Source of the DNA: Hofstenia miamia
Lineage: Eukaryota > Xenacoelomorpha > Acoela
Assembly (NCBI GenBank): GCA_004352715.1
Contig: SCFE01000113.1
Location: 255,044 to 319,043, forward strand
Reading direction: 5' to 3'
Length of the DNA stretch: 64,000 bases
Both the position numbers and the translations under genes were made by a program. This document shows positions 1 through 10,650 of the stretch, one piece after another (positions within the stretch are counted from its first letter, which is position 1; every line of letters starts with the position of its first letter). A model generated the notes under the pieces. The model made no database searches, was not told the origin of the DNA, and saw only the letters and a list, made by a program, of their open reading frames with translations.

Positions 1-710
1 TATATATATATACATAATAGTTCCCCTCCTCATAGAAAAAGCTGGGTGCGCCCATGTTTATCAGCATTATTTATATTACTATAACATAAATGTGTAATAT
101 CATCATCAAGGCTCCCAACAGCACTGCTGTTAACAGCTGCAAGCTGCTACAGCAAACAGCAACTAAGTTCTGTTTAAAACAGCAAATAAAATTCAGGTAT
201 ATTGACCTATTATCTGTCTTGTTCACACTCTATCAATGCACATTAAAAGCGGTCAGGTGACAGACCAGTGTTGAAATCATTGGTAAAAATAATTGTAAAC
301 CCAAGTGTATCAACAAACCGCGTTGATAGATGATGTTTTAACGTATCAATTATATTATGTATTTGGACACTCATTAATATATTCATATATTATCGTGAGT
401 CATTTGACAATTGTTTTGTGTGCTTTGTGCATTTATAACTTTTAATTTCTCGCGCTTTATCAACTTCTGGAAAAGATGATCAACTTTTCATTTGGTTCGA
501 TTTTCAAAACATTCACAAAGCATCGGATTTTATATCATTGCATGCGGATTTGCATAGTGATACAATCAGACGACTTTTTGCCATATTTACTAATGTTTAT
601 ATTTATGTTTATATTTGTTTTTTGAGTTATATGTTTTTTAGATATTTTATCCATTTTAAAATACGCCTTGAAGTTCACATTTAGTTTTTAATGGTTCTTT
701 CAAAGTTCGT
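1..710. other. Intergenic AT-rich DNA, no gene seen
   Basis: The window opens in a short TA repeat. A stretch around 120-190 repeats CAGC/AGCTGC words (for example 'aacagctgcaagctgctac' near 133) but not as a regular tandem array. No coding relic or RNA gene could be recognised here. Confidence 0.5.
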
Positions 711-1215
711 GGGTTTGCTTATCTTTCAGAAAACCAAGCAGGGGCTGCTGCCTTCTTGGTTATTGTAGCAGATGTAAATCCAACTTTACAGTCTCAGACA
801 CAGCTTCATTAAAAAGTTAAGTAAATTCATTCTTGCTTCTCAGCAGTTTAACTTTATTTTTTATTAGAGCTGCACTTGCCATCATAGTGCAAATAGTCAA
901 TTCATTGCCTGCGAAACGACATTGAATTCCTCAAGATTTTGAACAAAAACATCAGCAATTTTCAAGTCAAGCAATGTTTAAGCTTCTGAAAGAGACGTTG
1001 TAGAGGTCATGGACCTTCAAAGCCATATCAGCATTTAATTCATTAGACATAACCAACAAAGGATCAGCAACTGATTCATATTGAGAAATAGCTGCTTCAA
1101 TGGATTTACCACGGCACAACCATCTTGTTGGACACAATGGCTTGAGAGTAATGACATTAGAACTTTGTGATTTATCTATAGCAATCTCATTGAAGCGCTC
1201 TGATATTTAAAACTA
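711..1215 (-). pseudogene. hAT-type (DUF4371/ZMYM1-like) transposase relic
   Basis: Conceptual translation of the minus strand gives a run starting near 1210, FNEIAIDKSQ, then LKPLCPTRWLCR and KSIEAAISQYESV. The 'LKPLCPTRW' block followed by a K-x-I-x-A-x-x-x-x-YE stretch is characteristic of hAT-superfamily proteins with a DUF4371 region (the ZMYM1/THAP0-like group). Downstream, in shifted frames, come TICTMMASAALIKNKVKLLR and an 'FNEAVSET...PRRQQP' stretch that fits the later part of the same family. The frame is broken by at least two shifts and several stops, so this is a dead fragment. Neither the zinc-finger start nor the hAT dimerisation end was found. The family assignment rests on remembered motif conservation, not an alignment. 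Confidence 0.65.
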
Positions 1216-1509
1216 TGTCTGTACAGATTTTTTGTCAAGATGTTTACCTACTCAACTCAGCTACATGAAATGTTAAACTAGGTGCTTATGTTGGGGCTTG
1301 TCCGCATCGATATCTATTTAGCACAAGGGAACCTCCGCATCATCAATATCTATTTAGCTTTGAGAGTAATAAAATTATAGCTATGCAAAATAATAACACA
1401 ATATGTTTCATTCTTTAATATTTTGGTTCTTTTATTATGAGTGCTAAGTAGGAAACAATTATCAAAAGGAGATTTCAAAATAAAACGTTATCTTTCTAAG
1501 TAATAATAA

Positions 1510-1826
1510 NNNNNNNNNNNNNNNNNNNNNNNNNNNNNNNNNNNNNNNNNNNNNNNNNNNNNNNNNNNNNNNNNNNNNNNNNNNNNNNNNNNNNNNNNNN
1601 NNNNNNNNNNNNNNNNNNNNNNNNNNNNNNNNNNNNNNNNNNNNNNNNNNNNNNNNNNNNNNNNNNNNNNNNNNNNNNNNNNNNNNNNNNNNNNNNNNNN
1701 NNNNNNNNNNNNNNNNNNNNNNNNNNNNNNNNNNNNNNNNNNNNNNNNNNNNNNNNNNNNNNNNNNNNNNNNNNNNNNNNNNNNNNNNNNNNNNNNNNNN
1801 NNNNNNNNNNNNNNNNNNNNNNNNNN
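1510..1826. other. Assembly gap (317 N)
   Basis: A run of N ends directly at a G homopolymer (1827-1835), so the gap probably covers a poly-G/C tract that stopped sequencing or assembly. Reading frames drawn through it are meaningless. Confidence 0.95.
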
Positions 1827-1835
1827 GGGGGGGGG

Positions 1836-2362
1836 TCCAGACCCCCTCAATCCCCCGGGATCTCCATCCATGGTAATGATAGATATCCTATCCTGTATTT
1901 TAAAATGAATCTTCAAATGTTACTAATAGTTATCATTCATTTTAACTTTATCCCATGTTATGATTCAACTGCACCTTCTTAGGTAAAACCTCCACTCCTG
2001 GAATTTCAATCCTATATTCAACATTGTCATTGATAGTGTTTTATGGGCAATCCCAATACGCAGCATTCAGAAACCAACTGTTTCATTTGATAAAATGCGT
2101 TACATTTTATAAAACTTGTTACTTGTGGCGCTGTGTAATAAACTGATTGGCTAGATGTACAAAACAAATGGCCTTATCTCAGGCATTAAATTGTGCAAAT
2201 GTACACGTGAAATTGTCATTCTATTATAAAATAATAAAGCGGAATTTAGGCACGATAATTCTGGACTCAAGAAAAACGTATGTGGCGCAATGTTAATTAG
2301 AATTTATCTACACAACGAAGCGGAAAATTAACTCGTTTGCGTTAAAATGTAGGGGTGCGCTA
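1836..2362. other. Intergenic, nothing recognised
   Basis: AT-rich sequence without a convincing reading frame, repeat or RNA gene. Confidence 0.4.
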
Positions 2363-3615
2363 CAATTTGTTCCATCGTAAAGTGTTCCAATTTGTCCCTT
2401 TAGCGTAAATTTGTGGACATTTCATAATAATTCAAAATTAACAACGGTGATAAATTAGATATTGACGTTGCTGAGAAAATTGGTTTGGGATGATTAAGAT
2501 CGAGAAAAATCGACTGGATAGTCGCTACTGCTAATTTAACGAGAATTCTTTATTAGCTGATTTAAATTTACAATGTTAACGATTGAAAATAACAAGCAAT
2601 GAAAGAAATTGAATTTATAATGCACTGAAAATCTACATTTCCTCTTTATTCATTTTTAATTTCAAGGGTTATCTTCTAAATTATTTTATTGTGGAATCAA
2701 ATTCAAATTTTCTGTTTATGAATGAACACTACTACACAAAGTATGTCTTGTCACAAACTGATGGCAGCAAAATGCATTCATCCTAGTGTATATCATTGAA
2801 GAACCTTGTATGGTTCCTTCCTTATTGACTTATCCTCGGACATAACTTTATTTCAACATTAAAAGGTAAATTTTATGTTTTATTTTCAGTATATTAATAA
2901 GATAGCATGTAGAACTTAAACGAATATTAATATCATACAAATGTTTGCTGTGTTCGAAATATTTAATCTCAATTACGAATAAGCTAGATTTATTGTTATA
3001 AGTTATTGGATAAATATTGCAAGAAATGAAAATTGTGTTTGTAAAACAATATTGTCTATAACATAATTTCGCTTTATTTGTTAATATGAACTCAAATAAT
3101 TATATCTTACATGTAATGCAAACCAAATAGTAACCATAAAAATATATTTACAGCTTTGTAACATCTGAATCTTTTAATGTTTAGGGAGATTCGGTAGGTT
3201 TCTGACCTACTATTTCCATACATAAGCATGACTGTGTTATATTTACACTACGAATCTTCAAGTAAATAAGTAATAATAAAATTAAAATTCACATGAATAT
3301 TGACAATAGAATGAAAACAGTAACTACTACTAAAAGACTATTTATCAATAATGGTATGTTTACGTAGATCTGCTGTTTAAGTTTAAAGTTTATACCACAA
3401 ACAGAATAGATTACTAAAAAATAATAACACAACGGTTAACGAAAGCTCTAACAAAATTTAACATCAACGTGAAATTAAATGCTAAATTAATGCCAATCTC
3501 AGAATTTTCAATATCTAATGTAATTTACCATTTTGGTTAATTTTGCTTTAATATGAAATGTCAATAAATTTACATTAAAGGGACAAATTGGAACATTTTA
3601 CGTTGGAACAAATTG
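2363..3615. mobile_element. Non-autonomous palindromic DNA element, ~120-bp inverted ends
   Basis: The left end, beginning 'caatttgttcca' and containing 'gttccaatttgtcccttta', is repeated in reverse complement at the right end ('taaagggacaaattggaac' then 'ggaacaaattg'). The match continues inwards with about 75-80% identity for roughly 120 bases (about 2363-2483 against 3492-3615), including shared GACATTTCATA and GATATTGA blocks. The 1 kb between the arms has no coding capacity. This is the structure of a MITE or foldback element. The outer boundary and target duplication are uncertain: both sides continue with a weakly similar GG-started octamer. I cannot assign a superfamily. Confidence 0.75.
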
Positions 3616-3732
3616 AATGATGCCAAATAAGGCAATACTCTGCAGATGTCAACATAGTTAGTTTTTATTTGAAGTGCTTAACTTAAGAACGAATATTGTA
3701 TTGTCAAAAGACTATATAAATATTTTTGGTAT

Positions 3733-4436
3733 AATTGCAAAAATGTGCTAGTTCATCAATATAATAACTATAGACCTAACCCAAACCTCTTCCCTAACCT
3801 TAACATTAACCCAAACCATAAACCTAACCCTAAATTAAGCTAACTTACACTTTAGTCCTAACCCTAACCCAAACCATACCACAAACAATATGTAGAAGGG
3901 ATATGCAAATTTATTATTAATATTAGTATTTTTATAAAATAATTAAAAAAAGTTGGCAGCAAAAGTTGTTCGGACGACAAAATCGGCGAGAAATTTGGTC
4001 GTGTAGCATGGGGTTTAGATGCTAATTAGTAGTTCAATCACGCGGCTTTTGTTTGCTTACCAAGCAATTATAAGATTTGTCAATGTTTATTCAATCAACA
4101 CAGCGCCTTTTTCAGCAAATCTATTCAAGTAGTTACTTTGTTTCAAAGCCTTCTTAAAAGGCTTTGCCTTGTTTTATAATTTAAAATGAATATGTTTTCA
4201 TTGAGTCCGCTCTATCATGGTGAAGAACATAGTATAATGTTAGGTTTATGATTTAGGTTAAGATTAGGGTTAGTGTAGAATTTAGCTTAATGTTAGAGTT
4301 GTGTTAAGGGTTGCCTCATGGGTTAGGGTTAGGGCTAGGGATATAGTTAGAGTTAGGTTTATGGTTTAGGATATGGTTTGGGTTAGGGTTAACGTTATAA
4401 TTACTATGTTGATAAATTAGCTTATTTTTGCAAAAA
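3733..4436. mobile_element. Palindromic element with telomere-like (CCCTAA/TTAGGG) arms
   Basis: The left arm (about 3733-3890) begins 'ttgcaaaaatgtgctag' and continues into degenerate 'cctaacccaaacc' and 'cctaaccctaaccc' words. The right arm (about 4225-4436) is its inverted counterpart, with 'gggttagggttagggctagg' words ending at 'aagcttatttttgcaaa' type sequence. The two arms also match outside the telomere-like words (for example CATCAATATAATAACTATA against TATCAACATAGTAATTATA in reverse complement), so this is one inverted-repeat element rather than two chance tracts. The spacer (about 3891-4224) is non-coding. It sits about 120 bp after the previous palindromic element. A true interstitial telomere is unlikely because the words are irregular and face each other. 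Confidence 0.65.
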
Positions 4437-5689
4437 ATTTAGTGGAGGTACCATATTTTATTATATAACCAAAATTGCATTATATGCATTTTTTCGGTAA
4501 AATTGATGAGGCCTGGCCTCACTTACCTCTAAGGATGAACCACTACGGATATTTAAATAACTAACACGTTTGGTTGGGTTGAGTTGGGGTTAGGTGAGGT
4601 TGGGCCGTACTAATTAATTAAAAATCTGAGTTAGGTTTCTGTTTGTTTGAGTCAACAAAAGCCTAAGTGCGGTTTGGGTTGGGCTCGGCTGGATTGGGAT
4701 GGATCAAGGAAACCTGATTCTATTGATCTTCTGATGGAAATAAACCTGGTTTAAAGTATTAAGAAATTACGGGCTGAAGAAAATTTATCTTAATCAAGCC
4801 TGCTCAGTTTTAATTTTGTTCTTTTGATTGTTTGACGTTTGATTCCATGCCGCTAAAAATGCTTGAATAGAAAACATCACAAATTTAAAAAAAATGCCTG
4901 ATTTGCTTAAGGTTAACATTTAACTGATGAACAGAATGCTGAAGCACATATTACAATTTTTTTATAAATATTTCTTGTAATTCTGGCTTGCAGTTTTCTT
5001 ATATTGCAAAGATAAATTTGGAATTCTTATTTCCATTTTTTGACGATAGATGTCTCTCCACAATGCAAATGTCTGAATGCAATTCCAATAATTGTGTTTT
5101 CCTTTATATACAATGTAATTAAGTCGCTTACTTTTTCTGCCACTTACCAGCAGCGACGTCGCTTTCGTATGCAACTACTGTATCATGACAGGTTTCTAAT
5201 GGGACAGCATTTTCTGCCCCATAGACATCCAACCTCACTAGAAATATTTTTTGCCTCATCCCAAAGTCTATACGTATTTAGTTCTGCCATGGCTTTTCCA
5301 TCTGCCTGATATAAGACCCGTTCAAATTGGCTCTGCAAAAAATTTAAGATTTATGTTTAGCTCTCTTCAGGGGTGCGCGATTGCAACCAGCTATGTACCT
5401 ATTTGGTTTGGAATTTTTGAACTCTTCAGGCCTGTGGATAACTACATCCCCTTTGTCTAATTCTGGATTGGATATGAAAACAAAACTCTGAACAAATATT
5501 CTTCGTATCAGCACTATAAACTTAGATGCTTAGAAATTTAATGTCATATTTTTCTTGAGATAATCAAATCTAAAAATTTGGGGATTTTTTGAAATAAACT
5601 GAATATTGATTTTAGCGATTGGAATGCTGTAATTTATTAGAAAACATTCCTAATTTATCAAAATACAGTTTTTTTGCTTACCTTACTTG
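4437..5689. other. Intergenic; G-rich tract near 4570-4700
   Basis: Between 4570 and 4700 the plus strand has irregular 'ggttgggttgagttggggtt' type words. A related C-rich tract is seen near 53770-53870 in the other orientation. Open frames at 5040-5460 are short, overlap one another on both strands and match nothing I recognise. No gene is called. Confidence 0.35.
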
Positions 5690-6160
5690 CGGTAGGGATT
5701 ACTGTATCAGTCGACAGGCTGAATAATGGGTGATACCACAAGCCGGGCAAGGATTTAACCCTAGAAGTGTGCCCACTAAAGCCGCTTTAATGTGACAATG
5801 CTCTGGCCAACCCTTGCACGCGAACTTCAGCTAAGAGGCTACTAACCGTGGTAACCAAGAGACCAGTGTGACACATCAAAGCTGCTTCACACAAGGCACA
5901 GCAACCACTGGCCCTTGACCTATTTCATTGGAAGAAGTAAGAGTTATCCCTGACTTGAAGGCCCCGTGAGATGCATTTATACTAGCCACCAGTGAGCAGT
6001 CTTGCTAACACTGCTTTCACTGTGCTGCCATCTGTCCACTAAAGCCAAACGCAAATGGGCAGGCTCCACGACGGTCACCACCCTGTATGTGGAAAAAATG
6101 CACATCGCGGCAGCTTCTATCCCGTTGCATAAAATGGGCAGATAACTAAAAACAAAATTA
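5690..6160. repeat. GC-rich island of unknown origin, possible SINE or element fragment
   Basis: This 470-bp block is clearly richer in G+C than its surroundings and starts and stops abruptly. On the minus strand it contains 'GGGTTAAATCC' (near 5755), which resembles an RNA polymerase III B box, but no A box at normal spacing was found. The open frame at 5977-6198 (minus, 73 residues) resembles no family I know. A transposed fragment is the simplest reading; class and boundaries are unknown. Confidence 0.3.
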
Positions 6161-6464
6161 ATGGAGTCTTCCATAATAAAGAAATGAAAATGCTTCATTA
6201 AAAGCTGCTATTGAGTAACAATAAAATGCCTCAAGTCGATGAGGAATATAGGCGCTTAATTGTATGATTTTTGCAGGTCTATGATTTATTACCTTTTGTA
6301 AATATTCCTGTTAATTAGCTTGCTGCTCAAATTGTGAAAATAATAGTGTCTCTTATATATATAATATAAATATATATTTTCTTGGGTTGGTCTGCAAAGT
6401 ATTATTCTGAAATTCCATGAAAAAACTTTAATTAACATTAAATAACAAGGTTTTGTAAAGCATA
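6161..6464. other. Intergenic; ends near a mariner-TIR-like word
   Basis: AT-rich. At 6383-6403 there is 'ttgggttggtctgcaaagt', which resembles mariner terminal repeats, but no partner end was found, so no element is called. Confidence 0.3.
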
Positions 6465-7020
6465 TACAGTACTGGAAATATGTATTCGACCATCTTGCTA
6501 TTTTGAATAAATAATGAACATTCATTGCATTATAAGCACTTAGCAACAAAATTTTCTTTTCTAATATTTTGTAGGGTGCTCTTTTAGCAAATAACAGCTT
6601 CAAGGTGATCAGGGATTGAATCAAAAATTCCCAATCACTGTTGTGAATTGCATACAATTTTTTCTTTATTGCGCTCCACAGCTCGTCTTCAAGATAAAGA
6701 ATAGTCTGTCCAATTCGATATTTGACCTCCTTCCACATATTTTTGATAATGTTAAGGTCTGTAGATTGGCAGGCCAGTCAGCAAGGACAGCAACCTTATT
6801 ATTGTGGAGGAAATTTGTCATTTATTTTGAGGTATGACATGGAGCACCATATTGCTGATATATTGATCATTTGTAAGGAGTGGCAAGAGTTTCTTCTCTA
6901 GAATCCGAGCATATTGAGAGCTTGGGAGAGTACCAGTGATGTGAACAATCTTGCGAAAATCACACTTTCATATTCCACCCATACCATTACAGACTTCCCA
7001 CCATAATTCCTGGTCACGGC
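6465..7020 (-). pseudogene. Tc1-like transposase relic, C-terminal half
   Basis: The minus strand carries, in two interleaved frames, the ordered landmarks of a Tc1-type DD34E transposase: GGKSVMVW, then GTLPSSQYARILEKKLLP, then YGAPCHTSK (usual form QDNAPCHTS), then ADWPANLQ (usual DWPA-S-PDLN), then NIIKNMWKEVKYRIGQ (usual NPIENMW). The tail continues to about 6540 with a Trp/Ile-rich C-terminal helix region. The catalytic Asp before APCHTS is replaced and there are frameshifts and stops between blocks, so the enzyme is dead. The end facing left runs into 'cagtactggaaatatgtatt' at about 6470, which looks like a Tc1-family terminal repeat. The matching right end and the N-terminal paired-like domain were not found, so the copy is truncated. 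Confidence 0.75.
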
Positions 7021-8207
7021 TCAATTAGGCATAAAATTGATAAAAAATACGATTGTGATTATATTTGCGCTATACATTTGTAAGACTGGAGGCTAAACTA
7101 TTCATAATATGGTAATACTAACTTTAAGTGAGTGTTGTGGTAACTAGCTTGTTCATGTCCGTATGCTGGACAGTTTAAAAATCTACGAGTCCCATGTTAA
7201 CACTTTGCACTATACCACTGATTTGGTCAATTAGTCTCCACATTCCTTAAAACACATTGTTTTCAGTATTGAAAGAATGTGAATTCTGTAATTTAATGCT
7301 ACATATTTAAACTCATTCTTTAAGTAGAAGAAGGTGGAAAAACTATAGTTGTATTTCACAAATGTTTGCTACATTCTGTTAAAATGACTTGGTAGCAGAG
7401 TAGTCGGAATTGAGTTATGGTTTCCCACTGAGCTAATCTCACTTAAAGCGCAGTTTACACACAATTACAAAGGCTAACAGACCACATTCACACGGCTGTA
7501 GCCACCATTTCTGATCGCGTGTATGCACAATTACGCACAGCCCTTCACAGGACATATTTACATTGTCTCCGACCTTCCAATGAGTAAATATAGCAACTAG
7601 TGCTTTGCTTGTAACTCATATAAGCTCACTTACTACCAGCCAACAAACATGAACTTTACAATTGTACTTATAATAGATTTTCTCTTTTCTAATATTGACA
7701 CTTTAGATGTATTTTCCAAAATCATAAGCGCTAGATAATTTAAAAACTGAAAAGATCTAAAATGCTCAAAAACAAATGACTTCAAATGAGAAGAATATAG
7801 ATTTTCAAATAAATTGAACAAATTAGAATTTTATGAATAAATTATTCCTAGTGATTGCGCAAAATCACATTAGAGGTAAAGTCTATAAAATGATTTGTTA
7901 TTTTAATACATATCACACTATTTTCTTGTCACTGAGTTAATATGTTGCCCAATTTATTACAAAAACATATATGGCACTATATCATTGTAAAATTTTTCTC
8001 TTATTTATATTACCTAAAGGGTTATGCAATTTAAAAAATTTTTGTCATAATTGGAAAGAACTGCATCACTATACAGTGAACAAGTTGACATGCATCAACC
8101 TCTGCCATTTAAATGTACCACAATGACTCCAATTTTCAAGAATGACAACTTAACACATACACCATACATTTACTTTTCAATAGCTTTATTGCTTAGAGAT
8201 GTAAATA
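7021..8207. other. Intergenic, no gene seen
   Basis: AT-rich with a slightly GC-richer patch at 7440-7560 ('cacacggctgtagccacc') that may be another repeat fragment. The open frame at 7633-7821 (minus, 62 residues) is in AT-rich DNA and looks like chance. Confidence 0.4.
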
Positions 8208-8533
8208 NNNNNNNNNNNNNNNNNNNNNNNNNNNNNNNNNNNNNNNNNNNNNNNNNNNNNNNNNNNNNNNNNNNNNNNNNNNNNNNNNNNNNNNNNNNNN
8301 NNNNNNNNNNNNNNNNNNNNNNNNNNNNNNNNNNNNNNNNNNNNNNNNNNNNNNNNNNNNNNNNNNNNNNNNNNNNNNNNNNNNNNNNNNNNNNNNNNNN
8401 NNNNNNNNNNNNNNNNNNNNNNNNNNNNNNNNNNNNNNNNNNNNNNNNNNNNNNNNNNNNNNNNNNNNNNNNNNNNNNNNNNNNNNNNNNNNNNNNNNNN
8501 NNNNNNNNNNNNNNNNNNNNTATATATATATAT
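8208..8533. other. Assembly gap in a TA microsatellite
   Basis: N run 8208-8520, directly followed by (TA)6 to 8533. The gap most likely spans a long TA repeat. Confidence 0.9.
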
Positions 8534-8919
8534 CCTTCCATGCATATACCAAATACTACAACTAGGCTGCAAATTTACAATGTATAGATATTAAAAAACG
8601 CATATTTACCATAAAAAATAACAAATATTGCTAGAAAATATTGGTTGTTTCCCAAGTAAATTGTGTTTTAGCAACTTTCTAAATAACCTTAATATTTTTG
8701 CGAGTGTTAAATGGAAGTTCATTCCACATAGAGCAAGTGATAGTAAATGTATTTTTGCAGAATTTGTTTTTAATTTGTACCTTGTTAATACATGTATGAG
8801 CTTTTGTATTATGTTTAATGAAAACTTTCACAAAGCTATTTCCTCCTGATATGTTATTAACTGTGAAACTTTGTTAACGGTTAGTCTGACACGAAACAAT
8901 TATTGCGTTATCTGCCATT

Positions 8920-9570
8920 GGGGTATGACATACCGCAACCAAAAAAACTGCAAGTAAAGTCCATTGTTCACAAATTAAATTTGGTGGTTTCTTCATAGAT
9001 CAATTATAATTATTCCTGAATTTTCTTTGAACTAATCTTTCTAGAACATTTTGATTTGCATTCGGCAAAGGGTAACTTGTTGTTCTTTTTAGAACTTCTT
9101 ACCAATGACACACTAGTATACTAATTGTCGTCATGTTCCAATATATGGTTTCATAAGATACATTGTAAGATCAAATAATTAACAGATGTAGTGTATGTAT
9201 CTACATAATGGCTTTTACCAAGACATGCTTAAACAGTAATTTATAAAATGTATTTTTGCCTTGCATATTCGAAAAAACTCGGTATATGAAAGACTGAGTA
9301 ATACATTCGAAGAAAAATCGGTTAGAAACTGAGTAATATATAAGATGAAAAATCTACTAGAAATCTATGTAGGGTATCACATATCCCAATAGTTTCCAGA
9401 AGACAATTACTGTGTAATCATTTTGCAAAATAAAACAAATGAGTGAAAACATACTTACGTGACTACTTATAAAATAATATTAAAGGTCACAAAATGGCTT
9501 AGTATTAACGTGAATAGTCTTTGAGCAATACCACATTCAATGTTGGATTGGATGGGGTATGACATACCCC
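8920..9570. repeat. Three spaced copies of a GGGGTATG-A-CATACCCC palindrome
   Basis: At 9554-9570 there is a perfect 8-bp palindrome around one base (ggggtatg a catacccc). At 8920-8936 the same word occurs with one arm mismatch (ending cataccgc), and at 9372-9387 a diverged form occurs (gggtatcacatatccc). Between them, near 9285-9365, two imperfect tandem units of about 37 bp share 'gactgagtaata' and 'gaaaaatc'. Function is unknown; the words could be ends of small decayed elements or protein-binding sites. Confidence 0.5.
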
Positions 9571-9779
9571 AAAAATCGACGAACCGTTAAATTCTGGAAA
9601 TAAAATTGCACTTGTTTGTTGTCTGTTGATTCTGTACATTGTACTAATAGACCAGTTAGAAGACTATATATTTTCTCTCCTTAGGGTATTCAAATGTGTA
9701 AAAGCATATGTATAATTGCTAACAACAAATGCATTAACTGCTGATTTTTCCTGTGTGATATTTCAAGCTTGTCTCAGAC

Positions 9780-10650
9780 AACTTATGGCAGCCGCCATTC
9801 TTTAATCTTTTTATCTACAAAATGTTGACGACCGCACCCAAATATATTACAGATGCTGCTGGTGTAGTAGAAGATGTGTCATCGATATTAATTCAAATGT
9901 CTTTGACTAAATCTTTAGGCAATGAACTGTGTCTTATTTTACTCATAGTCAGCTTGTATTCTTTGAATCACTGAATAACCGTGCTTATGGTTTCTTTCAG
10001 ATTTCTAGTTGATATTATTGGATTCCAATTCTAAAATTGTCATCAGAAAATAGGATATATCATTCAAATACAAGCTAAACATTTCGTTCACAGGAAACTA
10101 CCCTGTGGCACACCTCTGTCAGTTAAAATATAATCAGAAATTAGCATATCTTGACACATTCCTGTCTATTATTTAAAAACCTATTATCTAATGTTCGTGA
10201 ATAGTTATCAAATCCAAATATTAAAATCCACGGTGTCATAAAGCTCTTGCTAAGATCAATTAGAGCTGCGCTGCTGTTAATATTGCCATTTAAGCAACAA
10301 CGGATATTTTCGGTAAAATATAATAATGCATCTGTTGTGTTAAACGGTTCGCGAAATCCGAATTGTTTTAGGGATGATATATCAAATATTTGACTTAAAA
10401 GAGTACATTTGATTACAGATAAGTAATTCTAATTCCTTAGAAAATGGGCTAGTTACTGCTATAGGCCTATATTTTGAACAAACATTTAGGTCACTTTTTT
10501 AAAAATTGGTGTGGTGCGCGTCTTTTTAATTTTAAGCATGTCGGATAAATAGAGATACGTAAGTCATAATTATTTGCGAAGCATAAATGTTCAGCAAAGT
10601 GCTTGATATAGTTCTTTATGATAAATATGGGTATCCTCAAACTACCACTT
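9780..10650 (-). pseudogene. Non-LTR retrotransposon (LINE) reverse-transcriptase relic
   Basis: Translating the minus strand from about 10640 leftwards gives the reverse-transcriptase blocks in order: SGSLRIP then TPIFKKSDLN-x(5)-RPIAVTSPFSKELE, then QFGFREPFNTTDALLYF, then AALIDLSKSF (usual -IDLSKAFDTV), then GFDNYSRTL and RFLNNRQECV, then DRGVPQGSFL (usual GVPQGSILGP), then FKEYKLTMSK and YLGAVVN. Blocks are intact in spacing but separated by stops and frameshifts, and the YxDD region is not legible. The order and wording fit jockey/CR1-type LINEs. Endonuclease and 3' tail were not identified. The copy is dead. Confidence 0.8.

Noticed and set aside
3771-4400. Interstitial telomere or chromosome fusion site
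   Set aside because: The words are irregular, are arranged as two facing arms, and are embedded in a longer inverted repeat, which fits a mobile element better.
5690-5860. tRNA gene or tRNA-derived SINE
   Set aside because: Only a B-box-like word was found. There is no A box at normal spacing and no cloverleaf.
6383-6403. Mariner terminal repeat
   Set aside because: Only one end was found, and it lies outside the Tc1 relic's own end.
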